Source: Actinomycetes bacterium
GTDB lineage: Bacteria; Actinomycetota; CALGFH01
DNA length: 64,000 nt
Assembly: GCA_036000965.1 (NCBI GenBank)
Contig: DASYUT010000303.1
Location: 1-64,000, forward strand
Reading direction: 5' to 3'
Part shown: positions 1 through 8,393 of the stretch, piece by piece
Position numbering within the stretch: the stretch's first letter is position 1
Layout of the letters: every line of letters starts with the position of its first letter
Notes under the pieces: generated by a model
Told to the model about the DNA's origin: nothing
Database searches by the model: none
Seen by the model: the letters and a program-made list of their open reading frames with translations, nothing else
Made by a program: the position numbers and the translations under genes

Positions 1-153
1 CGACTCGAGCGCCTTGGCGGCGACGCCTTCGCCCTCGTGGATCAACCCGAGCAGGATGTGCTCGGTGCCGATGTAGTTGTGGTTGAGGAGTCGAGCCTCC
101 TCCTGGGCGAGCACGACCACGCGTCTCGCCCGGTCGGTGAACCGCTCAAACAT
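1..153 (-). CDS. clpC: ClpC ATPase, N-terminal fragment (cut by window edge)
   Basis: ClpC is a Hsp100 AAA+ unfoldase that feeds proteins to the ClpP protease. Only the first 51 residues are inside the window. They read [20 protein letters not shown] and then [22 protein letters not shown], the hallmark of the Clp N-domain in ClpC (rather than ClpA or ClpB). The ATG at 153 is preceded by GGAAGGAGG at about five bases, which fixes the start. The overlapping plus-strand reading frames are shadows. The protein continues beyond base 1. Confidence 0.95.
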   Translation of the reverse strand, partial: MFERFTDRARRVVVLAQEEARLLNHNYIGTEHILLGLIHEGEGVAAKALES

Positions 154-269
154 GGGGCCTCCTTCCCGCGGCGTGCCGGTGCTGCCGCTCAGCCCCGGGA
201 CGCCGGGGAAGCCCGGACCGGACACCGCAGTCCATCGGACGCCATCATGCTCGATGCGACAGACCGAGG

Positions 270-1379
270 TCACCCCTTCTTGGCCGCATGGCGCTCGACC
301 GCGAGGTCGACCAGGCGGGCGACCAGGTCGGAGTAGGAGAGCCCTGACGCCTTCCACAGCAGCGGGAACATGCTCTTGGGGGTGAACCCCGGGATGGTGT
401 TCACCTCGTTGAGCAGCACCCGGTCGGCCGCCTCCTCGTAGAAGAAGTCGACCCGGGCCAGGCCCTCGCAGCCGAGCGCTTGGAACGCGCGCACGGCCAG
501 GTGGCGGACCTGCGCCGCCACGCCGTCGGGGACCGGGGCGGGGATCAGCAGCTTCAGGGACTCGTCCTGGTACTTGGCCTCGAAGTCGTAGAACTCGTTG
601 CCGGGCACGACCTCGCCGACCAGGCTCGCCTCGGGCGCGTCGTTGCCGGTCACGCCGCACTCGAGCTCGCGTGCGGGCACCGCCTGCTCGACCAGGACCT
701 TGCCGTCGTGGGCGAGCGCGGCCTCCATGGCCGGGGCGAGGTCGTCGGCGGTCTTGACCTTGGTGATGCCGATCGAGGAGCCGAGCCGGGACGGCTTGAC
801 GAACACCGGGAAGGTGAAGCGCCCAGCTACATCGGCGGCTACCCGGTCCGGGTCGGCGCGCCAGGCCCGCTCGTGGACCACCAGGTAGGGCGCCTGGGGC
901 AGCCCGGCCTGGGCGAACACCACCTTGGCCATGGCCTTGTCCATGGCCAGGGCCGAGGCGAGCACGCCGCTGCCGACGTAGGGGAGGTCGGCCAGCTCGA
1001 ACAGGCCCTGCACGGTGCCGTCCTCGCCGTAGGGGCCGTGCAGGATCGGGAACACGACGTCGACTGCGCTCCCCGCGCCCCCCACACCCCCCGAGGGCCC
1101 TCCCATGGCGGTGAGCGCGGACGAGCGCCGCTCGGGCCGGAGCGCCACCGCCGTGCCCGACGCCTCCACTTCGGGCAGGGCGCCCTCTGGCGCGGTCAGC
1201 TCGAGCGGCGAGGTGTCGGGCAGCATCCACGACCCGTCGCGGGTGATGCCGATCGGCACCACCTCGAAGCGCTCGGGGTCGAGCGCCTCCATGACCGAGC
1301 GGGCCGAGACGACCGACACCTGGTGCTCGGCCGAGCGGCCGCCGTACAGGATCGCGAGCCGGACCTTTCGTGTGGTCAT
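270..1379 (-). CDS. ddl: D-alanine--D-alanine ligase
   Basis: This cytoplasmic ATP-grasp enzyme joins two D-alanines for peptidoglycan precursors. The 369-residue product has the N-domain start [17 protein letters not shown], the HGPYGEDG turn, the ATP-grasp segment [13 protein letters not shown] and the C-terminal metal-binding motif [11 protein letters not shown]. The ATG at 1379 has CTGGAGGT seven bases upstream. A longer in-frame version from 1466 adds 29 low-quality residues and was rejected. It lies 37 bp downstream of the PLP enzyme on the same strand, so co-transcription is likely. In mycobacteria ddl, cofC and hup are also neighbours, but gpsA, usually next to ddl, is not seen here. 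Confidence 0.95.
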   Translation of the reverse strand: MTTRKVRLAILYGGRSAEHQVSVVSARSVMEALDPERFEVVPIGITRDGSWMLPDTSPLELTAPEGALPEVEASGTAVALRPERRSSALTAMGGPSGGVGGAGSAVDVVFPILHGPYGEDGTVQGLFELADLPYVGSGVLASALAMDKAMAKVVFAQAGLPQAPYLVVHERAWRADPDRVAADVAGRFTFPVFVKPSRLGSSIGITKVKTADDLAPAMEAALAHDGKVLVEQAVPARELECGVTGNDAPEASLVGEVVPGNEFYDFEAKYQDESLKLLIPAPVPDGVAAQVRHLAVRAFQALGCEGLARVDFFYEEAADRVLLNEVNTIPGFTPKSMFPLLWKASGLSYSDLVARLVDLAVERHAAKKG

Positions 1380-1416
1380 GCGACCTCCAGAGCGTGGATG
1401 GAGTCCTCTCGTGCGG

Positions 1417-2655
1417 TCAAGCGACCTCCAGGGCGCGGGTGAAGTCCTCGAGCAGGTCGTCGGCATCCTCCAGCCCGGCCGACACCCGCACCATGCCCTC
1501 GCCGATGCCGGCCGACGCCAGCGCCACGGCGTCGAGTTGCCGGTGGGTGGTGGAGGCGGGATGGGACACGAGCGTCTCGGGCCCTCCGAGCGACGGGGCG
1601 AGCCGGGCCACGGAGGTCGCCTCGATGAACCGCCGCCCGGCCTGGCGGCCGCCGGCGAGGTCGAAGGAGAGGAGCCCGCCGTAGCCGTCCAGCAGCCGCG
1701 CGGCCACGTCGTGGCTCGGGTGGCCGGGCAGCCCCGGCCAGTACACCCGCTCGACCTTCGGGTGTGCGGCCAGCAGCCCGGCGAGCGCGCCCGCGTTGCC
1801 GGTGTGGCGCTCCATGCGCAGCGGCAGCGTCTTCACGCCCCGCAGCACCAGCCAGGCCGCGAACGGGTCGGGCGAGGCGCCCAGGTCGATCATGGTCCGC
1901 CAGGCGCGGTCGTGCAGGCCGGCGTCGGCGAACAGGGCCAGGCCGCCGACCACGTCGCTGTGGCCGCCGAGGTACTTGGTGGCCGAGTGGACCACGACCG
2001 CGGCGCCGTGCTCGATCGGCCGGCACAGGTACGGCGACGCCACCGTGTTGTCGACCACCAGGGGGATCCCGGCGGCGCCGGCCACTTCGGCAAGCGCCGG
2101 CAGGTCGGCAACGGCCATGGTGGGGTTCGCGATCGTCTCCACGTACACGGCGCGGGTGGTCGGCCGCAGCGCGGCCCTGACCGAGCCCGGGTCGGTCGCG
2201 TCCACGAACGTGGCCACGATCCCGAGCCGGGCGGCCACCGACGACAGCAGCGAGAACGTCCCACCGTAGAGGTCGCGCTGGACGACCAGGTGATCGCCGG
2301 CGGCGGCCAGGCAGAGCAGCACGGTCGCGATCGCGCCCATGCCCGACGCGGTGGCCATGCCCTGCGCGGCAGCTTCCAGGCCGGCGACTGTGGCTTCCAG
2401 AGCCCATGTGGTCGGGTTCTCATAGCGGGTGTAGACGAACCCCTCGCGGGGCTGCCGGAGCGCGTGCGCATACCGGTCGGCGTCGTCGAACGCGAACGCC
2501 GACGTCTGCCAGATCGGCACGGCCAGCGGCAGCTCGGCCGGGACGGGCACGCCGGCGCCGTGCACGGCCCGGGTGGCGAAGCCCCGCCCGGGTCCGGGTC
2601 CTGCGCCGCCCGGGTGGTCGCGCCACGGGCCGGCCTGGCCGGGGGTGGCGGGCAT
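1417..2655 (-). CDS. Cys/Met metabolism PLP-dependent enzyme (cystathionine gamma-synthase / gamma-lyase type)
   Basis: This is a fold-type I PLP enzyme of the trans-sulfuration family, 412 residues. Family marks are YTRYENPT near residue 75, the SGMGAIA phosphate loop, DNTVASPYLCRP, and the lysine in HSATKYLGGHSD that binds PLP. The C-terminus has the usual SLGGPETLVSHPASTTH substrate segment. The motifs do not separate cystathionine gamma-synthase from methionine gamma-lyase or O-acetylhomoserine sulfhydrylase. The first 25 residues are Gly/Pro-rich and the true start could be internal. It sits directly upstream of ddl on the same strand. Confidence 0.88.
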   Translation of the reverse strand: MPATPGQAGPWRDHPGGAGPGPGRGFATRAVHGAGVPVPAELPLAVPIWQTSAFAFDDADRYAHALRQPREGFVYTRYENPTTWALEATVAGLEAAAQGMATASGMGAIATVLLCLAAAGDHLVVQRDLYGGTFSLLSSVAARLGIVATFVDATDPGSVRAALRPTTRAVYVETIANPTMAVADLPALAEVAGAAGIPLVVDNTVASPYLCRPIEHGAAVVVHSATKYLGGHSDVVGGLALFADAGLHDRAWRTMIDLGASPDPFAAWLVLRGVKTLPLRMERHTGNAGALAGLLAAHPKVERVYWPGLPGHPSHDVAARLLDGYGGLLSFDLAGGRQAGRRFIEATSVARLAPSLGGPETLVSHPASTTHRQLDAVALASAGIGEGMVRVSAGLEDADDLLEDFTRALEVA

Positions 2656-2709
2656 CGCTCGTCCCTCCTCTCGAGGCCCGAGCCGGCCGGGGCGACCGCA
2701 TCGCTCCTT

Positions 2710-2751
2710 AAGTAGTCCGGGGGACGGGCCAAGTAGTCCGGGGGACGGGCC
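2710..2751. repeat. 21-bp tandem repeat, two copies
   Basis: Two perfect adjacent copies of a 21-bp unit that begins AAGTAGTCCGGGGGACGGGC lie at 2710-2730 and 2731-2751. They fill the gap just before the stop codon of the PH-like membrane protein, upstream of the PLP enzyme. Confidence 0.9.
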
Positions 2752-2754
2752 GGC

Positions 2755-3576
2755 TCAGGTGCTGGCTGGCGCGGACTCGTCCCCTCCCCCGCCGTCCGGG
2801 CCGCCGCCGGGGAGCCTACCAGCGCCCGCCCGGTCGGGCGCCCCGCCCGCTCCAGGCGGGGCCGCTGGCCCGCTCCCGCGCCCGGCCGCTGGCCCACTCC
2901 CGCGCCCGGCCGCCTCGGTCGCCCGCTCCAGCACCCGGGCCCGGAAGCGCCTGCCCTGCTCGGCCCCGCGCACACCCCGCACCCGCCTGGCCCGCCCCTC
3001 CCTGGCCACCAGGCGGGTACGGCCGCCGCTGATCTCAACCGCTGACAGCTCCTCGTAGCGCCAACGCCGCGCGCCGGTGAGGCCGTGCGCGGCGACCCCG
3101 TCGCCGTCCAGCTGGACCTCCCACACCCGCGCCCGGAGGGCGGCCACGGCCAGGCTGTAGACACTCAGCGCCGTCCAGAGAAGCGCGGCGACCACCAGCG
3201 AGGCGCCAACGCCCGGGTTGGCGTCGCCAACGAGCTGCGCGCAGCCGAACAGCACCAGCGCCAGTGCAGCCTCGAGCAGCCCGCTGGCCACGGCATGCAC
3301 CACGCCGCCGGGACGGAACCGCTCGACCTCCCCGGAGCGCGGCTCCCCGGAAGGCGCGGCTCCGGGTCCGGGCGCGCCCGCGGTGGCTGGGTGCTCCGCC
3401 TGCCCGGCTCCGGCTCCGGCTCCGGGTCCAGGTCCAGGTCCAGGTCCGGCCCCGGGTCCGGCTGCGGCTTCGGCTGCGGGTCCGGGTCCGGCTCCGGGTC
3501 CGGATCCGGCTGCGGGTCCAGGTCCGTCCGGCCGGGGTCCGGCGGTGCTCCGGGCCGGTGGTCGGGGAGGTGGCAT
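2755..3576 (-). CDS. Membrane protein with low-complexity N-terminus and PH-like cytoplasmic domain
   Basis: The product has 273 residues and no recognised enzyme motif. Residues 1-85 are Pro/Gly/Ala-rich (GPGPGPGAGAGAG runs). Two hydrophobic segments follow (near VVHAVASGLLEAALALVLFG and GASLVVAALLWTALSVYSLA). Next comes a short beta-rich region (VWEVQLDGDGVAAHGLTGAR, WRYEELSAVEI) that resembles bacterial PH-like domains, then an Arg-rich and Gly/Pro-rich tail. The ATG at 3576 gives the only sensible start, but the ribosome site (CGGGAA) is weak. It lies 26 bp after plsC on the same strand. Function unknown; the PH-like assignment is by pattern only. Confidence 0.7.
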   Translation of the reverse strand: MPPPRPPARSTAGPRPDGPGPAAGSGPGAGPGPAAEAAAGPGAGPGPGPGPGAGAGAGQAEHPATAGAPGPGAAPSGEPRSGEVERFRPGGVVHAVASGLLEAALALVLFGCAQLVGDANPGVGASLVVAALLWTALSVYSLAVAALRARVWEVQLDGDGVAAHGLTGARRWRYEELSAVEISGGRTRLVAREGRARRVRGVRGAEQGRRFRARVLERATEAAGRGSGPAAGRGSGPAAPPGAGGAPDRAGAGRLPGGGPDGGGGDESAPAST

Positions 3577-3602
3577 AGCGTTCCCGCGTGGTCGGTCGGC
3601 GA

Positions 3603-4316
3603 TCAGGGCGGCAGGCTCTTGTCTGCCTGGCGCCGAAGGTACCAGGCCGGCGGGGACCATCCGGTGCGCGCCTCGGCGACCAGGCCGCCGATCGCCTCCA
3701 TCACCCGGTCCCGGGCCGCGTTCACCTCTTCGAGCGACGAGTCCGGATTCAGGCCGAGGTCGAGCGGTGGGCCCGCCCGGATGACCACCCGGATGCCGCG
3801 CCGGAACGGGCCCATCTTGCCGCGCGTGAACAGCAGATGCGCGCCCCACATGCCCACCGGCACGACCGGGGCGCCGGTGAGCGCCGCGAGCCGCGCCACG
3901 CCGCTCTTGGCCGGCATCGGCGAGAAGTCGGCGTTGCGGGTGGTGGTGCCCTCCGGGTAGATCGCCACCGCCACCCCCTCCCGCATCGCCTCGACTGCAG
4001 CGGCAAGCGACCTCGCCGCGTCGCGGCTCTCCCGCCAGACCGGGATCTGCCCGGCCCCGCGCATGAGCCAGCGCATCACCGGGTTGCGGAACAGCTCCGC
4101 CTTGGCCAGGAAGCGCACCTGACGCCCGGCCGAGTCGATGAACACGCCGAGGCAGAGCGGATCGAAGTACGACACGTGGTTGGCCGCGATGATGACCGGG
4201 CCGCGCGACGGGATGTGGAGCGCGCCCTGCATGTCCATCCGGACCCAGAACCGGATCACCGGTGGGACCACTGCCTTGGCGAGGGCGTAGACCGGCAGCC
4301 AGCGGCGTGTGCTCAT
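3603..4316 (-). CDS. plsC: 1-acyl-sn-glycerol-3-phosphate acyltransferase (PlsC family)
   Basis: This membrane-associated enzyme transfers an acyl chain to lysophosphatidic acid in phospholipid synthesis. The 237-residue product has the catalytic H-x4-D motif (NHVSYFDPL), the block III motif YPEGTTTRN and the PVVPVGMWG block IV. The ATG at 4316 starts MSTRRWLPVYALAKAVV. A longer in-frame version only translates a 12-bp tandem repeat into QPDG units and was rejected. The start codon's T is the first base of a 17-bp tandem repeat, and the gene is divergent from cofC across that repeat block. Confidence 0.92.
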   Translation of the reverse strand: MSTRRWLPVYALAKAVVPPVIRFWVRMDMQGALHIPSRGPVIIAANHVSYFDPLCLGVFIDSAGRQVRFLAKAELFRNPVMRWLMRGAGQIPVWRESRDAARSLAAAVEAMREGVAVAIYPEGTTTRNADFSPMPAKSGVARLAALTGAPVVPVGMWGAHLLFTRGKMGPFRRGIRVVIRAGPPLDLGLNPDSSLEEVNAARDRVMEAIGGLVAEARTGWSPPAWYLRRQADKSLPP

Positions 4317-4422
4317 TCGCGGATCGTACCTTTTCGCGGATCGTACCTTGTCCGGCTGGCCGTCCGGCTGGCCGTCCGGCTGGCCGTCCGGCTGGCCGTC
4401 CGGCTGGCCGTCCGGCTGGCCA
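4316..4422. repeat. Tandem repeats between divergent plsC and cofC (17 bp x2, 12 bp x6)
   Basis: Two perfect copies of TTCGCGGATCGTACCTT lie at 4316-4332 and 4333-4349. Six copies of TCCGGCTGGCCG follow at 4351-4422, the last with one mismatch. Translated as part of plsC or cofC the block would give QPDG or SGWP repeats, but both genes have better starts outside it. It must contain or abut both promoters. Confidence 0.95.
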
Positions 4423-4482
4423 CGCACGGGGCACCGCTGGTCTCGGTCCGCCCAGGACGCCCGGCGCTGCTATCGTCGGCGC

Positions 4483-5151
4483 GTGCCGACCCCGCTCGTC
4501 CCCGTGAAGGCTCTCGCCCAGGCGAAGGGCCGGCTCGGTCCTGCGCTCACCCCGATCGAGCGCCGCCTGCTCACCATCGCGATGCTCGAGGACGTGGTCG
4601 CCGCCGTCCAGGCCGCCGAGGGCCTGGGCCGGCCCGTGGTCGTCTCCCCCGACCGAGAGGTCTGGCGCCGCGCCGACGCGATCGGCTGCCGGGTCGTCAA
4701 GGAGGACGTCGGGCTGGACGTCGGGCTGGACGTCGGGCTGGACGGCGGTCTCAACGCCTCGCTCGCGCGCGCCGCCGCGGCCGCCCCGCCTGGCGATCCA
4801 CTCGTCGTCGTCGCCGCCGACCTGCCCCTGGCCACCCCGGACGCCCTCGCTCGCGTCCTGGTCACGGCCGGGACCGCCCCGGTCGTGGTGGTACCGAGCC
4901 GCGACCGCACCGGGACCAACGTCCTGGCCTGGCGCGACCCGGCCTCGTTCCGCCCCGCCTTCGGGCCGGGCAGCGCCAGCCGACACCTCGCCCTCCCGGG
5001 CGCGGTCCGGGTCGACGAGCCCGTGCTCGCCCTCGACGTCGACGTCGTCGACGACCTACGCGCGGTGGCCGCCCGCGTGGCCCCGGCCAGCGTCACCGGC
5101 CGCCGCCTGCGCGACCTCGGCCTGCCCGCCCGCCTCGAGCAGGCTGGGTGA
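4483..5151 (+). CDS. cofC: 2-phospho-L-lactate guanylyltransferase (F420 biosynthesis)
   Basis: CofC/FbiD activates phospholactate or phosphoenolpyruvate with GTP to start coenzyme F420 assembly. The 222-residue product opens TPLVPVKALAQAKGRL, carries VVAADLPLATPDAL in its nucleotide-binding region, and has the GTNVLAWRDP and FGPGSASRH blocks of this family. The GTG at 4483 was chosen because the in-frame extension to 4309 is repeat-derived. Residues around 75-90 contain three perfect 12-bp repeats (VGLD x3) just before the conserved GLNASL, so the loop is expanded. Gene order with hup, plsC and ddl is actinobacterial. Confidence 0.92.
   Translation: MPTPLVPVKALAQAKGRLGPALTPIERRLLTIAMLEDVVAAVQAAEGLGRPVVVSPDREVWRRADAIGCRVVKEDVGLDVGLDVGLDGGLNASLARAAAAAPPGDPLVVVAADLPLATPDALARVLVTAGTAPVVVVPSRDRTGTNVLAWRDPASFRPAFGPGSASRHLALPGAVRVDEPVLALDVDVVDDLRAVAARVAPASVTGRRLRDLGLPARLEQAG
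4705..4752 (+). repeat. 12-bp repeat inside cofC
   Basis: GACGTCGGGCTG occurs three times in tandem at 4705-4740, followed by a degenerate copy to 4752. It keeps the frame and encodes repeated Val-Gly-Leu-Asp in the loop before the conserved GLN motif. Confidence 0.95.
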
Positions 5152-5260
5152 CCAGACTCCGGTATCCTTCGCCGGCGACCGGCCGATGGCGGCGACGGCT
5201 CCGGGGCTTACGCTCGCCTGAAGCGCGCGAAGCCCCCCGGAGGGACAGAGGAGAGGCCCG

Positions 5261-5479
5261 ATGCTGCAGGGGACCGTCAAGAGCTTCGACCCCGAGACCA
5301 AGGCTGCCGTCGTCCTCACCGACGCTCGGGTCGAGTATGCCGTCCCGCCCGAGGCCTTCGGCCGCTCGGGCCTGCGCCTGCTCACCATCGGGCAGCGGGT
5401 CAAGTTCCGGGTCGAAGGCGAGGGCGAAGGGGCCAGAGTGACCTACGTGAACATCCTGACGCTGCCCGACCCGGAGTAG
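5261..5479 (+). CDS. Small cold-shock-domain-like protein
   Basis: The 72-residue product begins MLQGTVKSFDPETKAAVVL and continues with FGRSGLRLLTIGQRVKFRVE. The spacing resembles the OB-fold of cold-shock proteins, but the RNP motifs KGYGFI and VFVHFS are replaced, so nucleic-acid binding is not certain. The ATG follows AGAGGAGAGG. It stands between cofC and hup. It may be regulatory, but this is inference. Confidence 0.72.
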   Translation: MLQGTVKSFDPETKAAVVLTDARVEYAVPPEAFGRSGLRLLTIGQRVKFRVEGEGEGARVTYVNILTLPDPE

Positions 5480-5610
5480 ACCAGGCCAGCTCCCCCGACG
5501 CCACGAGGCCCCCCGGGGATGCCACAAGGCCCCGCCGCCACAAGGCCCCAGGCCGCTTCCCGGACGCCACAGGGCCCCCCCAGGTCCCCCGGCCCGCCCG
5601 CTCCCCGGAT

Positions 5611-5651
5611 GCTGCGAGGCCCCGCCAGCTCCGCCAGCGGGGCCTCGCAGC
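5611..5651 (-). terminator. Strong hairpin downstream of hup
   Basis: A perfect 15-bp stem (5611-5625 with 5637-5651) encloses an 11-base loop, 12 bp after the hup stop codon. There is no T-run, as is common for GC-rich actinobacteria. Upstream at about 5498-5576 are three or four degenerate copies of CGCCACAAGGCCCC. Confidence 0.85.
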
Positions 5652-5662
5652 GAGACGCCGAG

Positions 5663-6151
5663 CTACTTCTTGCGCGAGCCGGCCTTGGCCGGAGCCTTCG
5701 CGCTCGAGGTGCTCCGGGCCTTCGAGGCCGCGGCGGTCGCCTTGGAGGCGGACGCCTTGGAGGCGGACGCCTTGGCCGGCTTGGCCGCGGCCTTACTGGC
5801 GGACCTCTTGGCCGACGCCTTGGTCACGTCGCTCCGCGAGCTCGCCTTCGGGGCGGTCAGCTTCGGGGCAGCCGCCTTCCCGCTCACCACGTCCTTGAAC
5901 CCCTGCCCGGCCCGGAAGGCAGGGACCTTGGTCGCCTTCACCTTCACGGCGGTACCGGTGCGCGGGTTCCGCGCGGTGCGAGCCTTGCGATCACGGCGTT
6001 CGAAGGTGCCGAACCCCACCAGCGACACCCGGTCGCCCTTCTTCACGGCGATCTGCGTGTGCTGGATCAGGCTCGCGAGCACTTTGTCGACGTCAGCCCG
6101 AGCCACCTCCGTGTGCTTCTGGATTGCGTCGACCAGCTCCTTGCGGTTCAA
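5663..6151 (-). CDS. hup: HU family DNA-binding protein with Lys/Ala-rich tail
   Basis: HU bends and compacts DNA. The 162-residue product has a complete HU domain in residues 1-90 (NRKELVDAI, GFGTFERRDRKARTARNP, KVPAFRAGQGFKD) and then a histone-H1-like tail of AKASASKA repeats, as in actinobacterial HupB. The start is set at the TTG at 6151, because AAGGAGG stands five bases upstream and the family begins MNRKEL. The ATG at 6187 would put 12 foreign residues in front. Promoter and terminator are both visible, so it is probably monocistronic. Confidence 0.93.
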   Translation of the reverse strand: MNRKELVDAIQKHTEVARADVDKVLASLIQHTQIAVKKGDRVSLVGFGTFERRDRKARTARNPRTGTAVKVKATKVPAFRAGQGFKDVVSGKAAAPKLTAPKASSRSDVTKASAKRSASKAAAKPAKASASKASASKATAAASKARSTSSAKAPAKAGSRKK

Positions 6152-6228
6152 GGGCGCCTCCTTGCCCAATAGGGGATTGTTCCCCACCTAGGACGGACCC
6201 CCGTAGCCCTGTCCCCTTTCGGTCGTGC

Positions 6229-6257
6229 ATGCTAAAGACGCTTTTATCCGAGGTCAA
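6229..6257 (-). promoter_or_regulatory. Likely sigma-70-type promoter of hup
   Basis: Read on the minus strand, TTGACC (6252-6257) and TAGCAT (6229-6234) are separated by exactly 17 bases, in the only AT-richer stretch of the area. A leader of roughly 70 nt would follow, containing the short inverted repeat GGGGA-acaa-TCCCC. Confidence 0.65.
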
Positions 6258-6544
6258 CAACTCTCCCGACTTTTCAATCCCTTGCAGCGCAAGGAGTTGC
6301 CCTCCCGGACCGGCCGGGACTGTACGCGAGCCGAAATAGGGGCAGCCGTCGATGGCCCAATTCCCTGGTGTTTGCGGCCTGTCCGCCCTGTTCGGACGCG
6401 ATGGCACCGATCCCATGGGCGCCGGCGAGCCCTTGCCCGGCAAAGGATTTCGGTGATCACAAGGCTCGCGGACCGGCCAAAGACCGGTAGCAATGGCATT
6501 TCGCAAAAGGGGAGGTATCGGGCATGCTCGAGCTCCGGCCAGGG

Positions 6545-6650
6545 CCACGCCTCCCCGGCAACAGGCCACGCCTCCCCGGCAACGGGCGACATCTCCCCGG
6601 CAAACGGGCGACATCTCCCCGGCAACGGGCGACATCTCCCCGGCAACGGG
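6545..6650. repeat. 21-bp tandem repeat, five copies, abutting the kinase stop codon
   Basis: Five copies of a 21-22 bp unit with core CTCCCCGGCAACGGG run at 6545-6565, 6566-6586, 6587-6608, 6609-6629 and 6630-6650. The array ends exactly where the stop codon of the sensor kinase begins, and the stop region TCACGCCTC itself resembles a sixth unit. Nothing else was recognised between 6258 and 6545. Confidence 0.95.
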
Positions 6651-8393
6651 TCACGCCTCTTTGATCGGGAGCCAGAATTTGACCGTGGTCCCACGCCCCG
6701 GGTGGCTGTCGACGCGGTACCAGCCGCTCGCCATGGTGGCCCGCTCGCGCATGCTGGTCAGACCGAGGTGCCCGGGCCGGGGGTTGGCCTCGGCCTGGTC
6801 CGGCTCGAAGCCGACCCCGTCATCGGTGACGGTCACCAGCAGCCCGCCCTGCACCTCCTCGAGCCGGACGTCAACCCGGGTCGCGCGGGCGTGCATGCGC
6901 ACGTTGGTGAGCGCCTCCTGCGCGATGCGGTAGGCGATCACGCGTACCTCGGCCGGCGGCTCCTGCCCCAAGTCGTCGTGGAGGGCAGCCTGGAAGCCGC
7001 CCTGCCCCGCCGTCTCGGCCAGGTACTGGCGCAGGGCCGCGCCCAGCCCGACCTCGTCGAGCACGGCCGGGCGGAGGTCGAACACCAGCGTGCGCAGCCG
7101 CTCCAGGCTGGCCGACAAGGCCGTCTCGGCCTCCTCGAGGCGTCGGCGCTGCTCGGGCTCGTAAAGGCGGTCGCGGAACAGGGCGAGCCGGAGCCGGGCG
7201 GCGGTGATGGCCTGGATCGCATCGTCGTGGATATCGCCGGCGATGCGGCGCCGCTCCTCCTCCTGGGCCCGGACCATCCGGCCGAGCAGCCAGCGGCGCT
7301 GCTCGTCGAGCCGGACCAGGCGCTCGTGCGCGTGGTGGCGCTCGGTGACGTCGCGCAACATGACCACCCGGCCGGTCTCCTGTCCGCCCCGGTCCCGCAG
7401 CGGGGCGGTGGTCAGCTCGTGGCGGCTTTCGCCGAGGACGACCTCCTCGGGCAGGGTCGGGTCGTCGGCCCGGTCGAGTACGAACGACTCAACCTCGAGG
7501 AGCGCCTCGACCCGGCGGCCGACCGCGTCGGCGGCCGACACGCCCAGGGCTCGCTCGGCGGCCGGGTTCAGCTTCACCACCCGCCGGTAGGGGTCGAGCA
7601 CGAGCACCCCGTCAAGCACCGTCTCGAACACCGAGCTGCGTGCGATCGGGGCAAGGTCGAGTAGTCGGAACCGGAAGATGCCCCACACCAGCACGGCGCC
7701 GGTCAGGACGAACAGGAACGGCGTCGGCTCGACCCGCCCGAACGGGCCGACGTTCAGGTTGTGCAGGACGTTGGCGACGCAGGGCAGCAGCACGGTGGCG
7801 ATCAGCAGCATGCTCTGGCGCCAGTAGAGCCGCGACACGCGCGTGAGCGTCCACACGAACAGCGCCGTGCAGCCCCACACGAGCAGGTTGGCGTAGACCA
7901 GGAAGGGCCAGAACAGCGGGCCGACCTGGGCGATGGCGTCGGGATCGCCGACCGCCGCGGGCGGGTAGTAGCGCACCAGGTCGTGGGTGGCCTGGTTGGC
8001 GAGCAGCACGACCAGCGCCACGGGCGGGACCGCGAGGGCGGTCAGCGTGTGCCGGTTCACCAACCGGCCCCGGCCCGTGTACTGCATGATGAACGCGAAC
8101 CAGGCCGGCGGGAGCAGGCAGATGCCGAGGTACTTGGCGTCGCCCCAGAGCAGCTTGGTGGACAGCTCGGTGGCCCCCAGCTCCAGGGAGTAGGCCAGGC
8201 TCCACCACCCGGCGGCGGCCAGCACCACGGCCAGGCTGGCCCCGGCCGACGCCTGGCGGCGGCGCCAGGCGTAGTAGGCATAGCTGGCCAGGCAGGCGCC
8301 GCCTGCCAGCGCGAGCGCGCTGAACCACCAGTGCCAGCTCACGCCGACGTCCTTTAGAGCCGAATGACCGTTTTTGACGAGGTAGCGAATCAT
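6651..8393 (-). CDS. Membrane sensor histidine kinase (7TM-PAS-HisKA_3-HATPase)
   Basis: This is a 580-residue NarL-class sensor kinase. Residues 20-245 hold about seven hydrophobic helices of the histidine-kinase 7TM type. A PAS domain follows (VFETVLDGVLVLDPYRRVVK, about 250-350). The dimerisation helix has the phospho-acceptor in RRIAGDIHDDAIQ near residue 385. The ATPase domain has the N box EALTNVRMHARA, DDGVGFEP and GHLGLTSMRERA. No response regulator lies beside it, so it is an orphan here. Its 3' end abuts a five-copy tandem repeat. Confidence 0.9.
   Translation of the reverse strand: MIRYLVKNGHSALKDVGVSWHWWFSALALAGGACLASYAYYAWRRRQASAGASLAVVLAAAGWWSLAYSLELGATELSTKLLWGDAKYLGICLLPPAWFAFIMQYTGRGRLVNRHTLTALAVPPVALVVLLANQATHDLVRYYPPAAVGDPDAIAQVGPLFWPFLVYANLLVWGCTALFVWTLTRVSRLYWRQSMLLIATVLLPCVANVLHNLNVGPFGRVEPTPFLFVLTGAVLVWGIFRFRLLDLAPIARSSVFETVLDGVLVLDPYRRVVKLNPAAERALGVSAADAVGRRVEALLEVESFVLDRADDPTLPEEVVLGESRHELTTAPLRDRGGQETGRVVMLRDVTERHHAHERLVRLDEQRRWLLGRMVRAQEEERRRIAGDIHDDAIQAITAARLRLALFRDRLYEPEQRRRLEEAETALSASLERLRTLVFDLRPAVLDEVGLGAALRQYLAETAGQGGFQAALHDDLGQEPPAEVRVIAYRIAQEALTNVRMHARATRVDVRLEEVQGGLLVTVTDDGVGFEPDQAEANPRPGHLGLTSMRERATMASGWYRVDSHPGRGTTVKFWLPIKEA

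Noticed and set aside
37-336. Plus-strand open frames over the clpC start
   Set aside because: The minus strand encodes the unmistakable ClpC N-terminus with a strong ribosome site; the plus-strand frames are shadows.
4351-4422. CRISPR-like array
   Set aside because: Units are 12 bp with no spacers, so it is a simple tandem repeat. The same applies to the other arrays in the window.
4309-4482. N-terminal extension of CofC with SGWP repeats
   Set aside because: It is translation of the 12-bp tandem repeat, and the family start fits the GTG at 4483.
6152-6187. ATG start of HU at 6187
   Set aside because: The TTG at 6151 has AAGGAGG at ideal spacing and matches the family N-terminus; the longer version adds unrelated residues.
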